A stretch of DNA of 64,000 nt. It comes from Zeugodacus cucurbitae. Lineage: Eukaryota; Arthropoda; Insecta; Diptera; Tephritidae. The stretch spans positions 30,834,944 through 30,898,943 of the forward strand of contig NC_071672.1 in NCBI RefSeq assembly GCF_028554725.1. Reading direction: 5' to 3'. Shown here in pieces: positions 47,256 through 59,301 of this stretch (positions within the stretch are counted from its first letter, which is position 1; each line of letters starts with the position of its first letter). Under the pieces are notes generated by a model, which saw nothing but the letters and a program-made list of their open reading frames with translations, did not search any database and was not told the DNA's origin. A program made the position numbers and the translations under genes.

Positions 47256-47284
47256 ATATATGTATATATATGTATATAACATAT
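46646..47284 (+). pseudogene. LINE ORF2 C-terminus with TA-repeat tail
   Basis: A third LINE type, 5' truncated. Reads GGFSEDISNRIAKAKQAFGM, LKNIHSNKNA, then after a small deletion and frameshift DSNIKSVLLYGCETWNVTT, RDSHRLQTFINR, and finally (from 46948 with another shift) RNPPGQRRIGRPAHTWRRQL and DADLRPTGKSWGEIKRMACD to the stop at 47206. The 3' tail is a TA/TATG microsatellite (47200-47280). It interrupts a DINE-like copy on the other strand, so it is younger than that copy. RT catalytic motifs are missing. Confidence 0.75.
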
Positions 47285-47670
47285 CTCGTATACTCTATGA
47301 GATCGTTTCGTTTAGCCACTTCCTTATACAGTCTAAAAAAAGAGGAAATAGGAATATAACCACGCATACGTTCCATACAAAGATTATGTTCAACAACTAA
47401 AAATGCTTTAATTCAGTAAGGAAAAACACCAGAAGACCTTAAATTCATTGTAAAGATGGCACAGAAGAGCTGAACATAACTTTGTGTAAAAAAATTTTAA
47501 ATGGGCATGGCTCCGCACACTTCTGAGTCAAAAACCATATCTTAGAAACTACCCTACCAATTTCGGTTCAGAACATTATTTTGTCATAATAATCCTAGAG
47601 TATGGCAACGCCGGTGTAAAAATCGCCGAAATCAGACTATAACTACTGCCTGGTGATTTCTGACAAACTT
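47285..47670 (-). repeat. DINE-1-like repeat, rest of the split copy
   Basis: Continues the copy interrupted at 46645: TCTCGTATACTCTATGAG, TTTAGCCACTTCCTTATACA and AACCACGCATACGTTCCATA, then a diverged body to about 47670 (AATCGCCGAAATCAGACTAT). The 5' family end is missing. Confidence 0.65.
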
Positions 47671-48422
47671 TGCCTTAGCCGTTAGTGCCTCATCCCACGT
47701 GATGTGTCATAAAAAACATAGCTGTATTAAAAATAAAGAAACCCTTTGTTCATAATAATGTTATTCCAAAGATGTGTGTAAAATGTGAACAAAATCGCTC
47801 CACGGACTTAAAAAATTTAGTTTTGTATTGTAAGTGGCGTGAGCTGAAGGGCGAAACTTCCAAAGGGTATATCTCTTAGAATTTCACTAGGATTGCTTTG
47901 ATGGATAATATTTTAAACAAATTGTACTATTTAATAAGACAATTTTTTTTTATTTTGAAATTTTGATATATATTATTTATATTTTTAAATAATTAATTAT
48001 TTATATATTCTTTTAATGCAGTTATAATGAAATATTTTCTTAATGTTGTCAAAACTGCTATTTCTACCACAATTAATTTTGTTATTGAATTAAATAATCA
48101 GAACTCTTAGCTGACGCAACTCTTGACAGTAGTAGTGATTGGGGTGAGGCAGTGGGTGGCCGCTTTAAAACTTACGTTCTTAATTATTCTAGAGCTAACT
48201 ACAGCGCTACACATCAGTGCAATTTAGCGAATTCACTTTGTTCTTTGTTGGATTCTTATTGTTGAAAAGTTTAACAATTTCCCAAAAGTTTCTGCAGCAA
48301 CCACCAAAAAGAGGCATTTCGCCGATATGCTTTGTTTTCACTGTACGTTATAATGTTTCGACGCCATTGACTACGCGCGCGCTCCGCAACAACATCGATG
48401 AATATATTTCAGAGTATGTATG
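47671..48422. other. Unassigned A+T-rich DNA
   Basis: No transposon or gene was recognised. The frame at 48217-48459 runs into the Tc1-type element and is spurious. Confidence 0.35.
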
Positions 48423-48833
48423 TACAGTTGTCAACAAAATAATAGGAGTGCCAATATGAAAAATGTATTCGGGTGCAGAACTCTTTAGGATCTCAAGAAA
48501 TTTATGGGATAAAAAAACGGTATATATTACGGGATACTGGCTTTATAATACCAATAAATTTTTTTTCTATTAACCGTTATGTTAATACATTTTTGCAAGT
48601 TCTCAGAAGCACATGGTTTTGCATTCCACAAAACAATAGGAGTGTTAGACACTTTAAAAAATTAACTATAACTTAAGAAATATTAACAAAATTAGTAAAG
48701 TAAGTAGAGTTACATAATCTAGAAGCAATTTTAATTAATTCAGGTTAATTTAATCAATGTGTTTTTTTTTTCTTGGTATAGGATAGCACCAGACCGAAAA
48801 AATTAGAGAAGATATCAAAAAAATTAAGAAAGC

Positions 48834-50033
48834 AAGTAAGGAAGGGCTAAGTTCGGGTGTAACCGAACATTTTATACTCTCGCAATTTATTTATTTAACT
48901 TTATTAATATAATACACAATTAGATCCACATATTCGTCATATATATTGTATAAAGTCCATTGAAAGTTGGAAACCATAATATTAGGTTAGAAGCACCGAG
49001 GTCCTCGTGTTCGATATATGGGGCCTTAAAAACCTATGGTCCGATTTCGGCGATTTTTAGGATGGGGCTGCCACACTATAAACGTAGTATTTGTGCAAAG
49101 TTTTGCATCGATATCTTCACTAGTACTTACTTTATATAATATATTGTAAAGTAAACGACTCAGATTGTCTTCAAAGTTCTGGTATATAGGAAGTAGGCGT
49201 GGTTGTGAAGCGATTTGGCCTATTTTCACAAGATATCATTGGGATGTAAGCAAACTATTACAAACCAAGTTTCATTGAAATCGGTCGAGTAGTTCCTGAG
49301 GTATGGATTTTGACCCATAAGTGGGCGACGCCACGCCCATTTTCCATTTTGTAAAAAAATCTGAGTGCAGCTTTCATCTGCCATTTCTTATGTGAAATTT
49401 AGTGTTTCTGACGATTTTCGTTATTGAGTTAACCCACTTTTAGTAATTTTCAACCTAACTTTTGTATGGGAGGTGGGCGTGGTTCTGATCAGATTTCTTT
49501 CATTTTTGGACTGTATTAGGAAGTGGCTAAAAAAACGACTGCAGAAAGTTTGGTTTATATAGCTCTATTGGTTTGCGAGATATGTACAAAAAACTTAGTA
49601 GGGGCGGGGCCACGCCCAAAAAAATTACATTTAAATATGCCCCTTCATAGTGCGATCCTTCATACCAAATTTTATTTCCATGGCTTTATTTATGGCTTAG
49701 TTATGGCACTTTATGTGTTTTCGGTTTTCGCCATTTTGTGGGCGTGGCAGTGTTCCGAGTTTGCTCATTTTCGAAAGCAACCTTCCTATGGTACAAAGAA
49801 ATAAGTGTGCCAAAATTTCATCAAGATATCTTAATTTTTACTCAAGTTACAGCTTGCACAGACGGACGGACGGACGGACAGACAGACATTCGGATTTGAA
49901 CTCCACTCTTCACCCTGATCACTTTGGTGTATATAACCCTATATCTAACTCGTTTAGTTTTGGGTGTTACAAACAACCGTTATGTGAACAAAACTATAAT
50001 ACTCTCTTTAGCAACATTTGTTGTGAGAGTATA
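48834..50033 (+). repeat. DINE-1-like repeat, full-length young copy inside Tc1
   Basis: CAAGTAAGGAAGGGCTAAGT to TTGTGAGAGTATAAT. It has the same structure as 44252-45466 with few differences, e.g. a ~12 bp deletion after GGGGCGGGGCCACGCCCA near 49618 and the GGAC/AGAC block at 49862-49887. It interrupts the Tc1-type element and is therefore younger than it. Confidence 0.9.
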
Positions 50034-50289
50034 ATTACTGAAAACATGTAAGGAGAAACGAGAAATAGCAGAATAATATGATCAAATAGTAGCAAATACA
50101 TTAAATTAAAGGAATAAATAAATAAACGTGAACAAAAGTGCAAAAAATGCAATACAGGTGATCACACTATAGGATATTACCGCTAAATGTATCCCTTTGC
50201 ATTAGCTAGGAGCATCCAGGACGGACCAAATTTGTAAATTATTACTTAAATTGTTAGTATTCTGTTACCACAGAACAAAAAATCAGAGA

Positions 50290-50690
50290 ATAGCATCACC
50301 ACTAAAAAAGAACACATAGAAGCCCGTAAACAATTTGCAAAAAAAACGACTCCTAGCCAGTGGGTAAATGGCGACACATATTGTATTAAAATGAATTCGA
50401 AATTGAATTGTTTGTGCCATAACCTGTACTAAGGTTCAAGAAACATTGTTAGATGTCCATATAACACGAAATAATATCCCCAATTTACAGCAAACGTGGT
50501 GGCGCCAAAATCATTATATCGAGTAGCTTATAAAATAGCGGAGATTGTATAATTCTCTTGATGGAAGGCATCATGGATCACATGGAATATATCAAAATAT
50601 TAGAAAAAGTATTGCTACCATGTCCCTCATGGAGTATATTATTGATATGGGTACACCAACATTATAAATTAGCCTAAATATATCAGAGAG
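50290..50690 (+). pseudogene. Tc1-type transposase relic of the IR/DR element
   Basis: Reads ITTKKEHIEARKQFAKKTTP followed by SQWVNGD (50298-50380, linker before the catalytic domain); CIKMNSKLNCLC, where SDESKFN would stand in relatives, so the first Asp is lost; and MEGIMDHMEYIKILEKVLLP (50560-50620), matching the I.G.MD...Y..IL block. The DLNPIENLW part was not found. Numerous stops are present. The N-terminus may start at about 48785 on the other side of the inserted repeat. Confidence 0.6.
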
Positions 50691-50971
50691 TGGGCAGATA
50701 AGTAGTTAGGTGTCCACGCAGGTGAGTTTACGGGCTGGACTATTTAGTCTCTCGTATTACATGGAATACTCCTATTTTTTTGTGGAACTAGTTTGTGTTA
50801 CTAAAAAAAATGTATTACGTTTAATTGCAACAACTGGACTGTGGAAATATTAGTACATCATTAGTGATTATATTGTGTAAAAATTTTGAAACAAAAATCA
50901 TTTTTATTATGGAAAATATAAAGATTCGGTTTGTTCATGAGCGCACTCCTATTTTTTTGTGGACAACTGTA

Positions 50972-53299
50972 TGTATATATGTACATGAAATATATGAATG
51001 TCTCTGCGCGAATTCAAAGACTTGTAAGCACGAAACTTTAAGAACAACAAAGTAAACAATAGCACATCACTCAAGGAAATTTATAAGAGATTTGTTCTAC
51101 CAAAAAATAAAAATTAAGTGCACTCGAAAAAGTTAAAACGAATTAAAGAAATTAATTAAATTTATATTATAAACAGTAACAAAAGTATACTACAACTGCT
51201 GCTTAATAAATATTTATGATTTTTATTAAAGATGTCGATGGGTTAAACCTAACTCGAATCACCATTCATTATCCACAAAAAAAATCGAGTATGGAAGGTA
51301 AATTTTATGAAATTTGACTTCTATTGCCAATTCAAGAGTTCGAGTTATTGAGTTGTGGAAGTTGATCTGTATGTACATTTGTATATACAAATTTAAAATT
51401 TACATAAAATTACAAATTACAAATAGGGGCGTTTTTTTCAAATATAAGCTGGTATTGCATTTTTTAAATATTTTTTTAAATTTTTTCATTTAATTTTCAA
51501 AAAACTTATGCTACTGTAATATATTTGGGTTGTGGTGGCATTTTTGTTTCACTGATTCGATAATTTTTCCATTAATATTTTTTTTTTTTAAGTATGCAAC
51601 ATGCTTATTTCTAGTTGTTCCTACTGGGCATTTGCAAGATTCTAATTTGAGACATTTCTTAACGCGAATGCGTTATGACAGTGAGTGGGAGTAGTTAGCG
51701 CTTAGAAAACCGCACGCGCATGTAGCGTCTGTCAAATTTTTCGCTGACATCAACACCAGCCACAAACCCGGCAGCCATTAACCCTAACCACTCACCACCC
51801 ACTACCCACCACCAACCAGACAGCCGTAATTACTACTGCGCCATCTTTGCAAAGAGTTGTAAGAGTCTTGTTCTTAAGAAACAACGCTGCTTGCCTTATG
51901 CAACTATTTTTTTCGCCAAAGTTTTCTGCTTTCTTCTTTACACGCGCCAGAGCACTTTTTTGAGCTTTTCTAATATCATGTAGCTTGTGCTGCGGCAGCG
52001 CTGAATGCCAAGAGAGCAGCAACGAAATTATACATTAAAATAGGACCGTTAGGAATCTCTTAATAAGGGCGTAAAACTGCAGTGGTGGTACGCGTAGGGC
52101 GTGGTCTCACAGCAACGCGTATTACACCGCATACATAGGCACCCATGTACACGCTGCGTGTACACATTGTTGGCTTCGCTGAAAAAATCTAAGCACTATG
52201 CAAAGCAAGCGTATGTCGTGCCGTTAGAAAAAGAAGGCGAAAGAAAACGTGACTGCGAGCACACATTCTTAGAAGAAATGCACTGTGAAAGAAAGAACGG
52301 AAAATTTGAGCGCGCGATTGGCGCGTCTTCGCTGCTGTCAATATGTTCGCGTTATGTGCTGCTTGAATCACGCCATGTTGTGCGGATGTATTAATGTACA
52401 CTGACTTTCATCGATATATGAACACAAGCATAATTGGTGCTTGAAATGTATGTATACAATTCTCTGTAAATTCCTCGAACGATTTCTTATAGTCACTGCT
52501 CTTTCCCCATTCATATAGTACAACTCTTGATTACTCTTTATGGCTCCTTGAAATATTGATTAGACCAAATACCTCTGTTGCAGACTTTAACCCCTATCGA
52601 CCCATTTTTAAATACATATCAGAGACTTACGGGGTTACATATAGTAAGAATTTTCTAAAACAATTTTTTTTTTAATTTAATTTTCGTAATGTACATGTGA
52701 GTCAATCCGACGGTTATCTTTGAAGTTACACTCAAAATTGTAACGACTCGTCATTAGAAAGTGGTAGGTCGGTGAGATGTCTTGTTTTGCTCAAAACTGT
52801 GTAAGAAAGTCGGAAATGCTTGAACAGATTGGTCTCAAAGTTTTATACATGCTACAGTAGTAGTACTGTCTACTGCCCACAATATCAATACAGTTCGTTA
52901 CATCGAATTTTTCGTTAACTCGAGTACTCATGTTTTGAGTTTGTATGTTTTTCAGTGAAAATTAGTTAAATATCAGTAAATTCAAGTTTAAGATATTGTT
53001 TTATTACATGATTTGTTTAAAAAAAGATAAACCATAACAAAACAATTCAAATGTTGTCTTAAGAAAAGTAAAAAGCTTATAAAGCAAATTCACGTTCTAC
53101 GAGATCAAAATATTTTATCATTAGTAATACTCGTAAATTTCTATATCTATTTAAAAGCTTTAAACGTCGTTCGCTTCGTTGGAATACGAATATTATATTT
53201 GATGGCTCCTTCCTGAAGTTTAATCAATCGAATAAGTTTTGACAAATTTAAAGTTCTTCTTTGCCGCTCTTAGCCTTTTTGTGCTTTTAAATTATTTTT
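50972..53299. other. Mostly unique DNA
   Basis: 51250-51370 holds the short repeat shared with 1685-1835. 51700-52400 is GC-richer with frames on both strands (51792-52022 minus, 52101-52394 plus, 52189-52401 minus) and no recognised domain. GGGGTTACATATAGTAAGAA at 52630 resembles the start of repeat X, but the similarity fades after ~20 bp. Confidence 0.4.
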
Positions 53300-53525
53300 T
53301 TCCGCAAATGCGACACTTATCCTTCTATTTAGTACCGATCAATAATTTTACGGTTTTCTATAAAATTTAATATTGTTGTTGTACTTTTTTTTCAATTCGC
53401 ACATTTCTTTTGAATTTTTGTAAGTTTTATGTTTAACTATATTTTTTACCACGATTTTACAAATGCCTTCTTCCTGTTGTTCTTTAAACCGAGTACATAC
53501 AAATACCCGATGTTCGTTATACCTT
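53300..53525 (-). repeat. Pogo-like repeat fragment (inverted partner of 57637)
   Basis: On the minus strand: ATAACGAACATCGGGTATTT, then ACTCGGTTTAAAGAACAACA, ..., ATTATTGATCGGTACTAAAT. These are the same words in the same order as 57715-57920 on the plus strand. Probably the 5' end of a pogo-like element; no transposase motif survives. Confidence 0.55.
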
Positions 53526-53884
53526 TATATATTTATATGTATATATTTAGATATATTTATATGTGCATTTTTGTTATTGTTTATATTTATTATTCAATGT
53601 TATTTTTTGAATTTTGGTAAATGTAGAATAACAGGAATGATATGTTGCCGTTACTATGCAACGAAAACATTAATAATGTAACGGTTACATTAATAATGTA
53701 CTTGAGAATTGGGTATTGCATAGTAAATATTTATATGTGCAAAATCAGTTTAACTGATCTTTCTTGCTGATAGTATAGCGGCAAAATATTTTTGCGTGAA
53801 AATTTGTTTTTAAAACTATTGTAGGTGTATTAATTTAATGAATTATCAAAGAGTTGATCAGATTCATTTAACTTCAAGCCTAAA

Positions 53885-54125
53885 ATGCCTCTTGGTACAG
53901 GTTTATCAGCCAAAGAACAAGGAATAATCATAGAAATGCATAAAAGCGGTTCAAAAATGCGTCTGGGGCAAAGCAATATCGAAAATGTACTTTAAACACC
54001 TCACTAATTATGGTACAGTGCGAAGCAACGGACGGAAAACAATATTGATGATCGGTACAAAAGGATGATTCGACGGCTAGCAGTTGCGGACTTGATCAGC
54101 AGTGATCAAATAAGGATCTAGTTAA
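53885..54125 (+). pseudogene. Tc3-like transposase N-terminal (HTH) relic
   Basis: Starts with MPLGTGLSAKEQGIIIEMHK then SGSKMRLGQSNIENVL, matching the first helix-turn-helix of Tc1/Tc3 transposases (G..LS..E.G.I..+...G.S...I...+). After a stop and a shift, NIDDRYKRMIRRLAVADL follows, like the second DNA-binding subdomain (D.R..R.I.RLA). The catalytic domain is absent. Confidence 0.5.
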
Positions 54126-57100
54126 GACTGCAAATCACAATAAATATAATATTTTATAATTTTTAATCTTTTACTTTTTTTTTCCAAAAAGTTCATGCAC
54201 ATGTAATTATTTGTATGAGGTATAAGGTACTCATCGTAAGAAACCTACTGTTTGTTGTTTCATATAGAATCTACTATATGATAAAACGCTCAGATATTTT
54301 ATTCCACATCCATCCGCTGTAATGGAGATATGTATCCGATTATGGAAAAAATAGAAGAAATTGCTGCATAATACTCCTTTGATATATTAGCTGCCATCGA
54401 TTGGTCACTTCTCTGCTCGCTATCTTTGGGCGCTGCTTGCCTGTCAAAAATTTTACATGTGAAAGCAACAACAAAGATATCTAGTTGAATTCGTGCAGGA
54501 GAGTATTCGAATACCTCATTAAAATTTCAATAGTCGCTTGCTGAGTGCTACCAAGTTTTGCTTTACTCATTTTAGAACCATTTTACTATTGTGAACGGCT
54601 CAAAGAACAAATTACTGTCAAAATAATAAAAATTGTTATCCACAAATTTGAAATTGAAAAGGGCAGGCGAAGATAAATCGTTAGTATTTTTGTATTGAAT
54701 TTATTGAATAAAAAACTTGAATAAAAATTAAATTTGTTGCAGAAAACGTTAGACATAGACGGTGGTTGAAGAGTTCAGTGCGACCAAGAACCTACAATTC
54801 GATTTCAGTGCTGCCAGTTTGTATGGAAATTTGGAAAGTTTGTTCGATTGGCTTGTCTATAGCAGTTAGCCAATCGATGACAGCCATTATATATGTATGT
54901 ACATATAATATATACATATGATTTAGTGAAAAATAAATACATATGTAGAAGTTATTAGCATTTTTATACAGTGCAAACACGTATTCAACATATCACCTAG
55001 AAAAAATTTTTCTTGCGAATTGCGTAGTACTTGTAAAGAAATTGATGCATACTTTTCAATGTCGCTTATTGTATTTTCTTACTTCAAGTTTATATAAACT
55101 CCTGCACATTTCTACTTAAAGAAAAATTTATAAATAAGCAGGGAACACCTAAGATCACGAGCCGAAGAATTCCGTTAGCGACACAACCCTCATGAGTGTG
55201 AGTACGGCAAGGAGTCGCCGCAGGCGCTTGAGCGAGAGGGAGAGATGAGTATACAAAGTACGCGTGAGTTGAAAGAAAAGCTGTTGTTGTTGTTCATTAT
55301 ACTAAATGCTGCAGGCCCACGCAATTTGCGCGTAAAACTAGCTGAATACACACGACTGCACACACATATGTGTTTCCATGTATTTATACGTGTGCGCTTG
55401 TATTTAAACTAAAAGTGGTAGGTTTTCATAAGACGGGCGCACACAAACAACAACCAACTGAACGTACATTAAGGCGAGCGGTAGAAATTTTGTGGTTGGT
55501 GCTGAGTGTAGAGAGTATCAGCATAACGGCGACAGCGAAATTAGTAATGGCGTCGTTAGCCGCCAACCAACCAATAACGACATAAGCAGCGACTCGGCTG
55601 AGAAACGGGTTATGCATATAATGAGAGGCGGGGTATGCAGCAAAATGTGCGGAAGTTGTGCTACAATCCCATTTTTTTACATCAAAGCTTACACAGCTTC
55701 TTAGACTTCTCTTGGAGCAATATCAAAGTATGCACATACCGTTGTATACATACATGTGTATGTTTATTTATTTACGATATTGCGCTTGATTTCAAGTACA
55801 ATTGAAAATAAATACGTGAAAATGGCGTCTCATCGGCCATGCGAGAAGGGTTAACAGTTATATACGTAGATACATATGTATATATGTGTGTATATGGCAA
55901 ATACGCTTTAAAAATTCAACTGTCAAATGCATGAATATGTCTGGAAGCACAATTAATTACAAAATGTATGATTAAGCATATCATGTTTTTTCTTTGGAGT
56001 CTAGTTTTAGCTATTAGAACACCTTGCAACACTCGGCTGGATTTTTGGATAAAAAATCCAAAATATTGATTCAATTTTTCTTTCTTAATTCAATGGTTTA
56101 TAAAACTTTTGCGTCAAGTTTATATTGCAAAAAATTTAGTTGGTCCAACATCCAGACAAAAAGTCAATTTTGCCGTATAGTGTATAGTATAGATTTTTGT
56201 CCTCCAAAGAAAGGTGTCCGTCTAAAAATTTAACTTGGTACATGAAAAAATGACCGCTTAAGGGAGGTGTCAACCTAATAGAGTTGTCCGTTAGGAGAGG
56301 TTTCTTGTACTCTTTTTATATAAATCTATATATTACATAACTCACGCACAGTTGTATGTGCAAATGAAGATATGATTCATTAAATTACTTAACAGTATGC
56401 TCAAAGCTAAATCTTCTTAAATAAATATCTACGAAAATTGCTGAACAATACCATCAGGAGAAATACAATGGCTCTGTTATATAACGGAAATAGTTTTGAC
56501 TTGGCATTTTTTTATGTCAAGTATGTATTTAATTATTTCAGAAAAATCATAAAATTAGCAACAATATTTCATAACCTCTTCTGTCATTTTGCGGAGAAAT
56601 GGCCACTATATTACTAAATACATATGTTTCAAATAAAGAGTATCAGTAACACAAACAATAAAAAACATATGTATTTTCACCAAAATTATGCTAATTTGCA
56701 TATTGATATAAATGTATGCTTCAGAAAATCTCACCATTATTACTTGCATTTATTCTCCCTTTCTAAGTAATGTATTTCTCCCTTTATAAGTAATACACGC
56801 TATGCGACGAAGTTCTGAAAAGAGTGGCATGGAAGCACATATTTGCATTATGTACTTGCTGTATGAGCAAAGCAGTATTTCTGTGTCTTTACACATGCGA
56901 TGAAACTCTTTTGAACAGTTAATACTCTGTTGCCAGTTTTTGCGCAAAGGGAAAATTTCCCTAAAAAGAGTTGGAGCGAAATTTAGAAATGTATGAATTC
57001 TACCAATTGGGAAGTTTGAAACTATGAATTTCTTCATTAAAACAGACAATAGCATTTGTGATAAATTTGATAAGGCCACATTAAATACAATTTTTATTGT

Positions 57101-57636
57101 TCATTGCTCTTGGGCAAATTGTCATGCCTTTTGACTTAACTTCTTCATAGATACCATCTTTTGACATAGCATCTGTCATATAAACTTGAAGAGAGTTTTA
57201 TACGCCATTAATTTAAGAGAAAAATATAGATTATATCCAAATTTGGAATTTTTTTGTAGCTATATGCTGTAATGCCCATCAGGGCACGTCAGTATGTATG
57301 TAAAACTTTAAAAGCGTTTATTTCAAGAGTCAATTTTTTAAGTCGGTGAATACAATTTTCGAAAAGTTTTTAAGCGATTTTGTTAAAATTTTGCACACGT
57401 TTTTGTAATGACATTAGCTAGTTACTGAACGAGTGTTTTTTTTACATTCTTATTACAACTGTTAATTTTCTTTCGTTCATTAACTCGATGCAATCAAGTA
57501 CTTTAGAAATGTGTTTGGTTTATTACTTTTGGTTGAACCAATAATGAGTAATGCTGTCCATGGCAAGCGCTGTTATTTGAACACGTCCTGAAAGTATTGC
57601 TTATTTGTCGATATTCTGAATTGCTTAAATGAAATA
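54126..57636. other. Mostly unique DNA with small pogo-like relic
   Basis: 55150-55720 is GC-richer (GTCGCCGCAGGCGCTTGAGC) with short frames but no domain. At 56170-56310 AGGTGTCCGTCTAAAAATTT and GACCGCTTAAGGGAGGTGTC resemble the MITE relic at 7620-7790. A 109-codon minus frame at 56750-57079 is long for this composition but unrecognised. Confidence 0.4.
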
Positions 57637-57930
57637 CAGTAGTTTTCCGAAATAACGAATATTCGTTTTAACGAAAACCTCTTATAACGAACAAGCAAAT
57701 TTGTTACATTGAGTACCTTAAATAACGAACATCGGGGATTTGTAAATACTCGGTTTAACGAACAACATGAAGAAGTTATATGAAGAAAGAGAAAAAATCA
57801 AATAATATCGAACCAGAATTAAAAATATAACTTGGAAAAAAAAATCAAAAGAAATGTGTGATTTGAAAATATGTTGAATTTTATAAAAAAGCTTAAAATA
57901 ATTGATCAGTACCAAATAGTAGAATAAGAG
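57637..57930 (+). repeat. Pogo-like element end
   Basis: Starts CAGTAGTTTTCCGAAATAAC directly after TA (57635-57636), followed by repeated TAACGAA/TTAACGAA words. It matches 53300-53525 in inverted orientation. No right-hand end was found within the next few hundred bases. The minus-strand frame at 57718-57915 is low complexity. Confidence 0.6.
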
Positions 57931-57989
57931 TCAGAATTGGTCCATTTTGGAAGAAATTAGCTGATTATTTTGTTATGGGTTTTCATTTC

Positions 57990-59040
57990 TATACTCTCGC
58001 AACCTGTTGCACAGAGTATTATAGTTTTGTTCACATAACGGTTGTTTGTGTCACCAAGAAATATAAGAGTTAGATATGGGGTTATATATATATAACTGAT
58101 CAGGATGACGAGTGGATCCGGATGTCTGTCCGTCTGTCCATGCTAGCGATAACTTGAGTAAAAATTAAGATATCTTAATGAAACTTGGAACACATGTTCC
58201 TTGGCACCCTGAGGTGCCCTTTCGAAAATGGGCAAAATCGCTCCACTGCCACGCCCACAAAATGGTGGAAACCGAAAACCTATACAGTGTCATAACTAAG
58301 CCATAAATAAAGTTATGAAAATAAAATTTGGAACACAGGATCGCATTAGGTAGGGGCACATTTGGATGTAATTGTTTTTGAAAAGTGGGCGTGACCCCGC
58401 CCCCAAATAGGTTTTTTGTATATAACTCGCAAATCGGATAATAACCACGCCCACCTCCCATACAAAGGATAGGTTGAAAATTACTTAAAGTGGGTTAACT
58501 CACTAACGAAAAACGTGAGAAACACTAAATATCACATAAGAAATGGCAGATGGAAGCTGCACTCAGATTTTTTTACAAAATGGAAAATGGGCGTGGCGTC
58601 GCCCACTTATGGGTCAAAAACCATATCTCAGGAACTACTCGACCGATTTCAATGAAACTTGGTTTGTAATAGTTTCCTTACATCCCAATGATATGTTGTG
58701 AAAATAGCTCCAAATCGCTTCACAACCGCGCCTACTTCCTATATACCAGAACTTTGAAACGTTCTGAATCGATTACTTTACAATATATAAAGTAAGCACT
58801 AGTGGAGATATCGGTGCAGAACTTTGCACAAATACTATGTTTTAGTGTGGCAGCCATATTCTATAAATCGCCGAAATCGGATAGGTTTTTAAGGCCCCAT
58901 ATACCGAACACGAGGACCTCGGTGCTTCTAACCTAATATTATGGTTTCCAACTTTCAATGGACTTTATACAATATAATATATTAATTAAGTTAAATAAAT
59001 AAATTGCGAGAGTATAAAATTAAACCCGAACTTAGCCCTT
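57990..59040 (-). repeat. DINE-1-like repeat copy, inverted
   Basis: On the minus strand: GTTCGGGTTTAATTTTATAC (palindrome partly deleted), TACTCTCGCAATTTATTTAT, the full body with GGGGGCGGGGTCACGCCCAC, a short GGACAGACGGACAGAC block at 58120-58140 reversed, and GTTGCGAGAGTATAG at 57993-58008. Close to 44252-45466 in sequence. The 98-codon frame at 58165-58461 is inside it. Confidence 0.85.
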
Positions 59041-59301
59041 CTTAGTTTAATATTTCATGTTGGTTTATCTTGCCGCCATTTTGTAAGAAACTTTTTACTT
59101 ACTTTTACTTTACTTTAATAATATTTTGTTACAAAATTAATAAATGATTAAATACAATTTTAATAGCTTGAAATATTAACTTCAGAACTTTTCACTGAAG
59201 TGCAATTAAAACAATTAAAGTATTGGGAAATTATCAAAAAAATAAAAAATAAACAAACGAATTACAAAAGCTGGCCACTTTTTACTCATTCGCATACATA
59301 C
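59041..59301. other. A+T-rich spacer
   Basis: Contains TTACTTACTTTTACTTTAC-type short repeats. No feature was recognised. Confidence 0.3.

Larger units (their letters stand above)
48425..50969 (+). mobile_element. Tc1-type element with IR/DR ends, split by a DINE-like copy
   Basis: Outer ends CAGTTGTCAACAAAATAATA (48425) and TTTTTTTGTGGACAACTG (to 50969), each followed inward by AGGAGTG or its inverse; both are flanked by TA (48423-48424, 50970-50971). Inner direct copies of the same motif lie ~210 bp in at the left (CACAAAACAATAGGAGTG, near 48637) and ~180 bp in at the right (ACTCCTATTTTTTTGTGG, 50769). This is the IR/DR layout known from Sleeping Beauty-like Tc1 elements, where each end binds transposase twice. 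Without the inserted 48834-50033 copy the element would be about 1.35 kb. Confidence 0.85.

Noticed and set aside
47200..47280. TA/TATG tract as a possible origin or regulatory element
   Set aside because: Better explained as the simple-repeat 3' tail of the LINE just upstream.
52625..52650. GGGGTTACATATAGTAAG as a third copy of repeat X
   Set aside because: Similarity to 35101 and 30840 ends after about 20 bp.
56750..57079. 109-codon minus-strand frame
   Set aside because: No family recognised; cannot be told from a chance frame without conservation or expression data.
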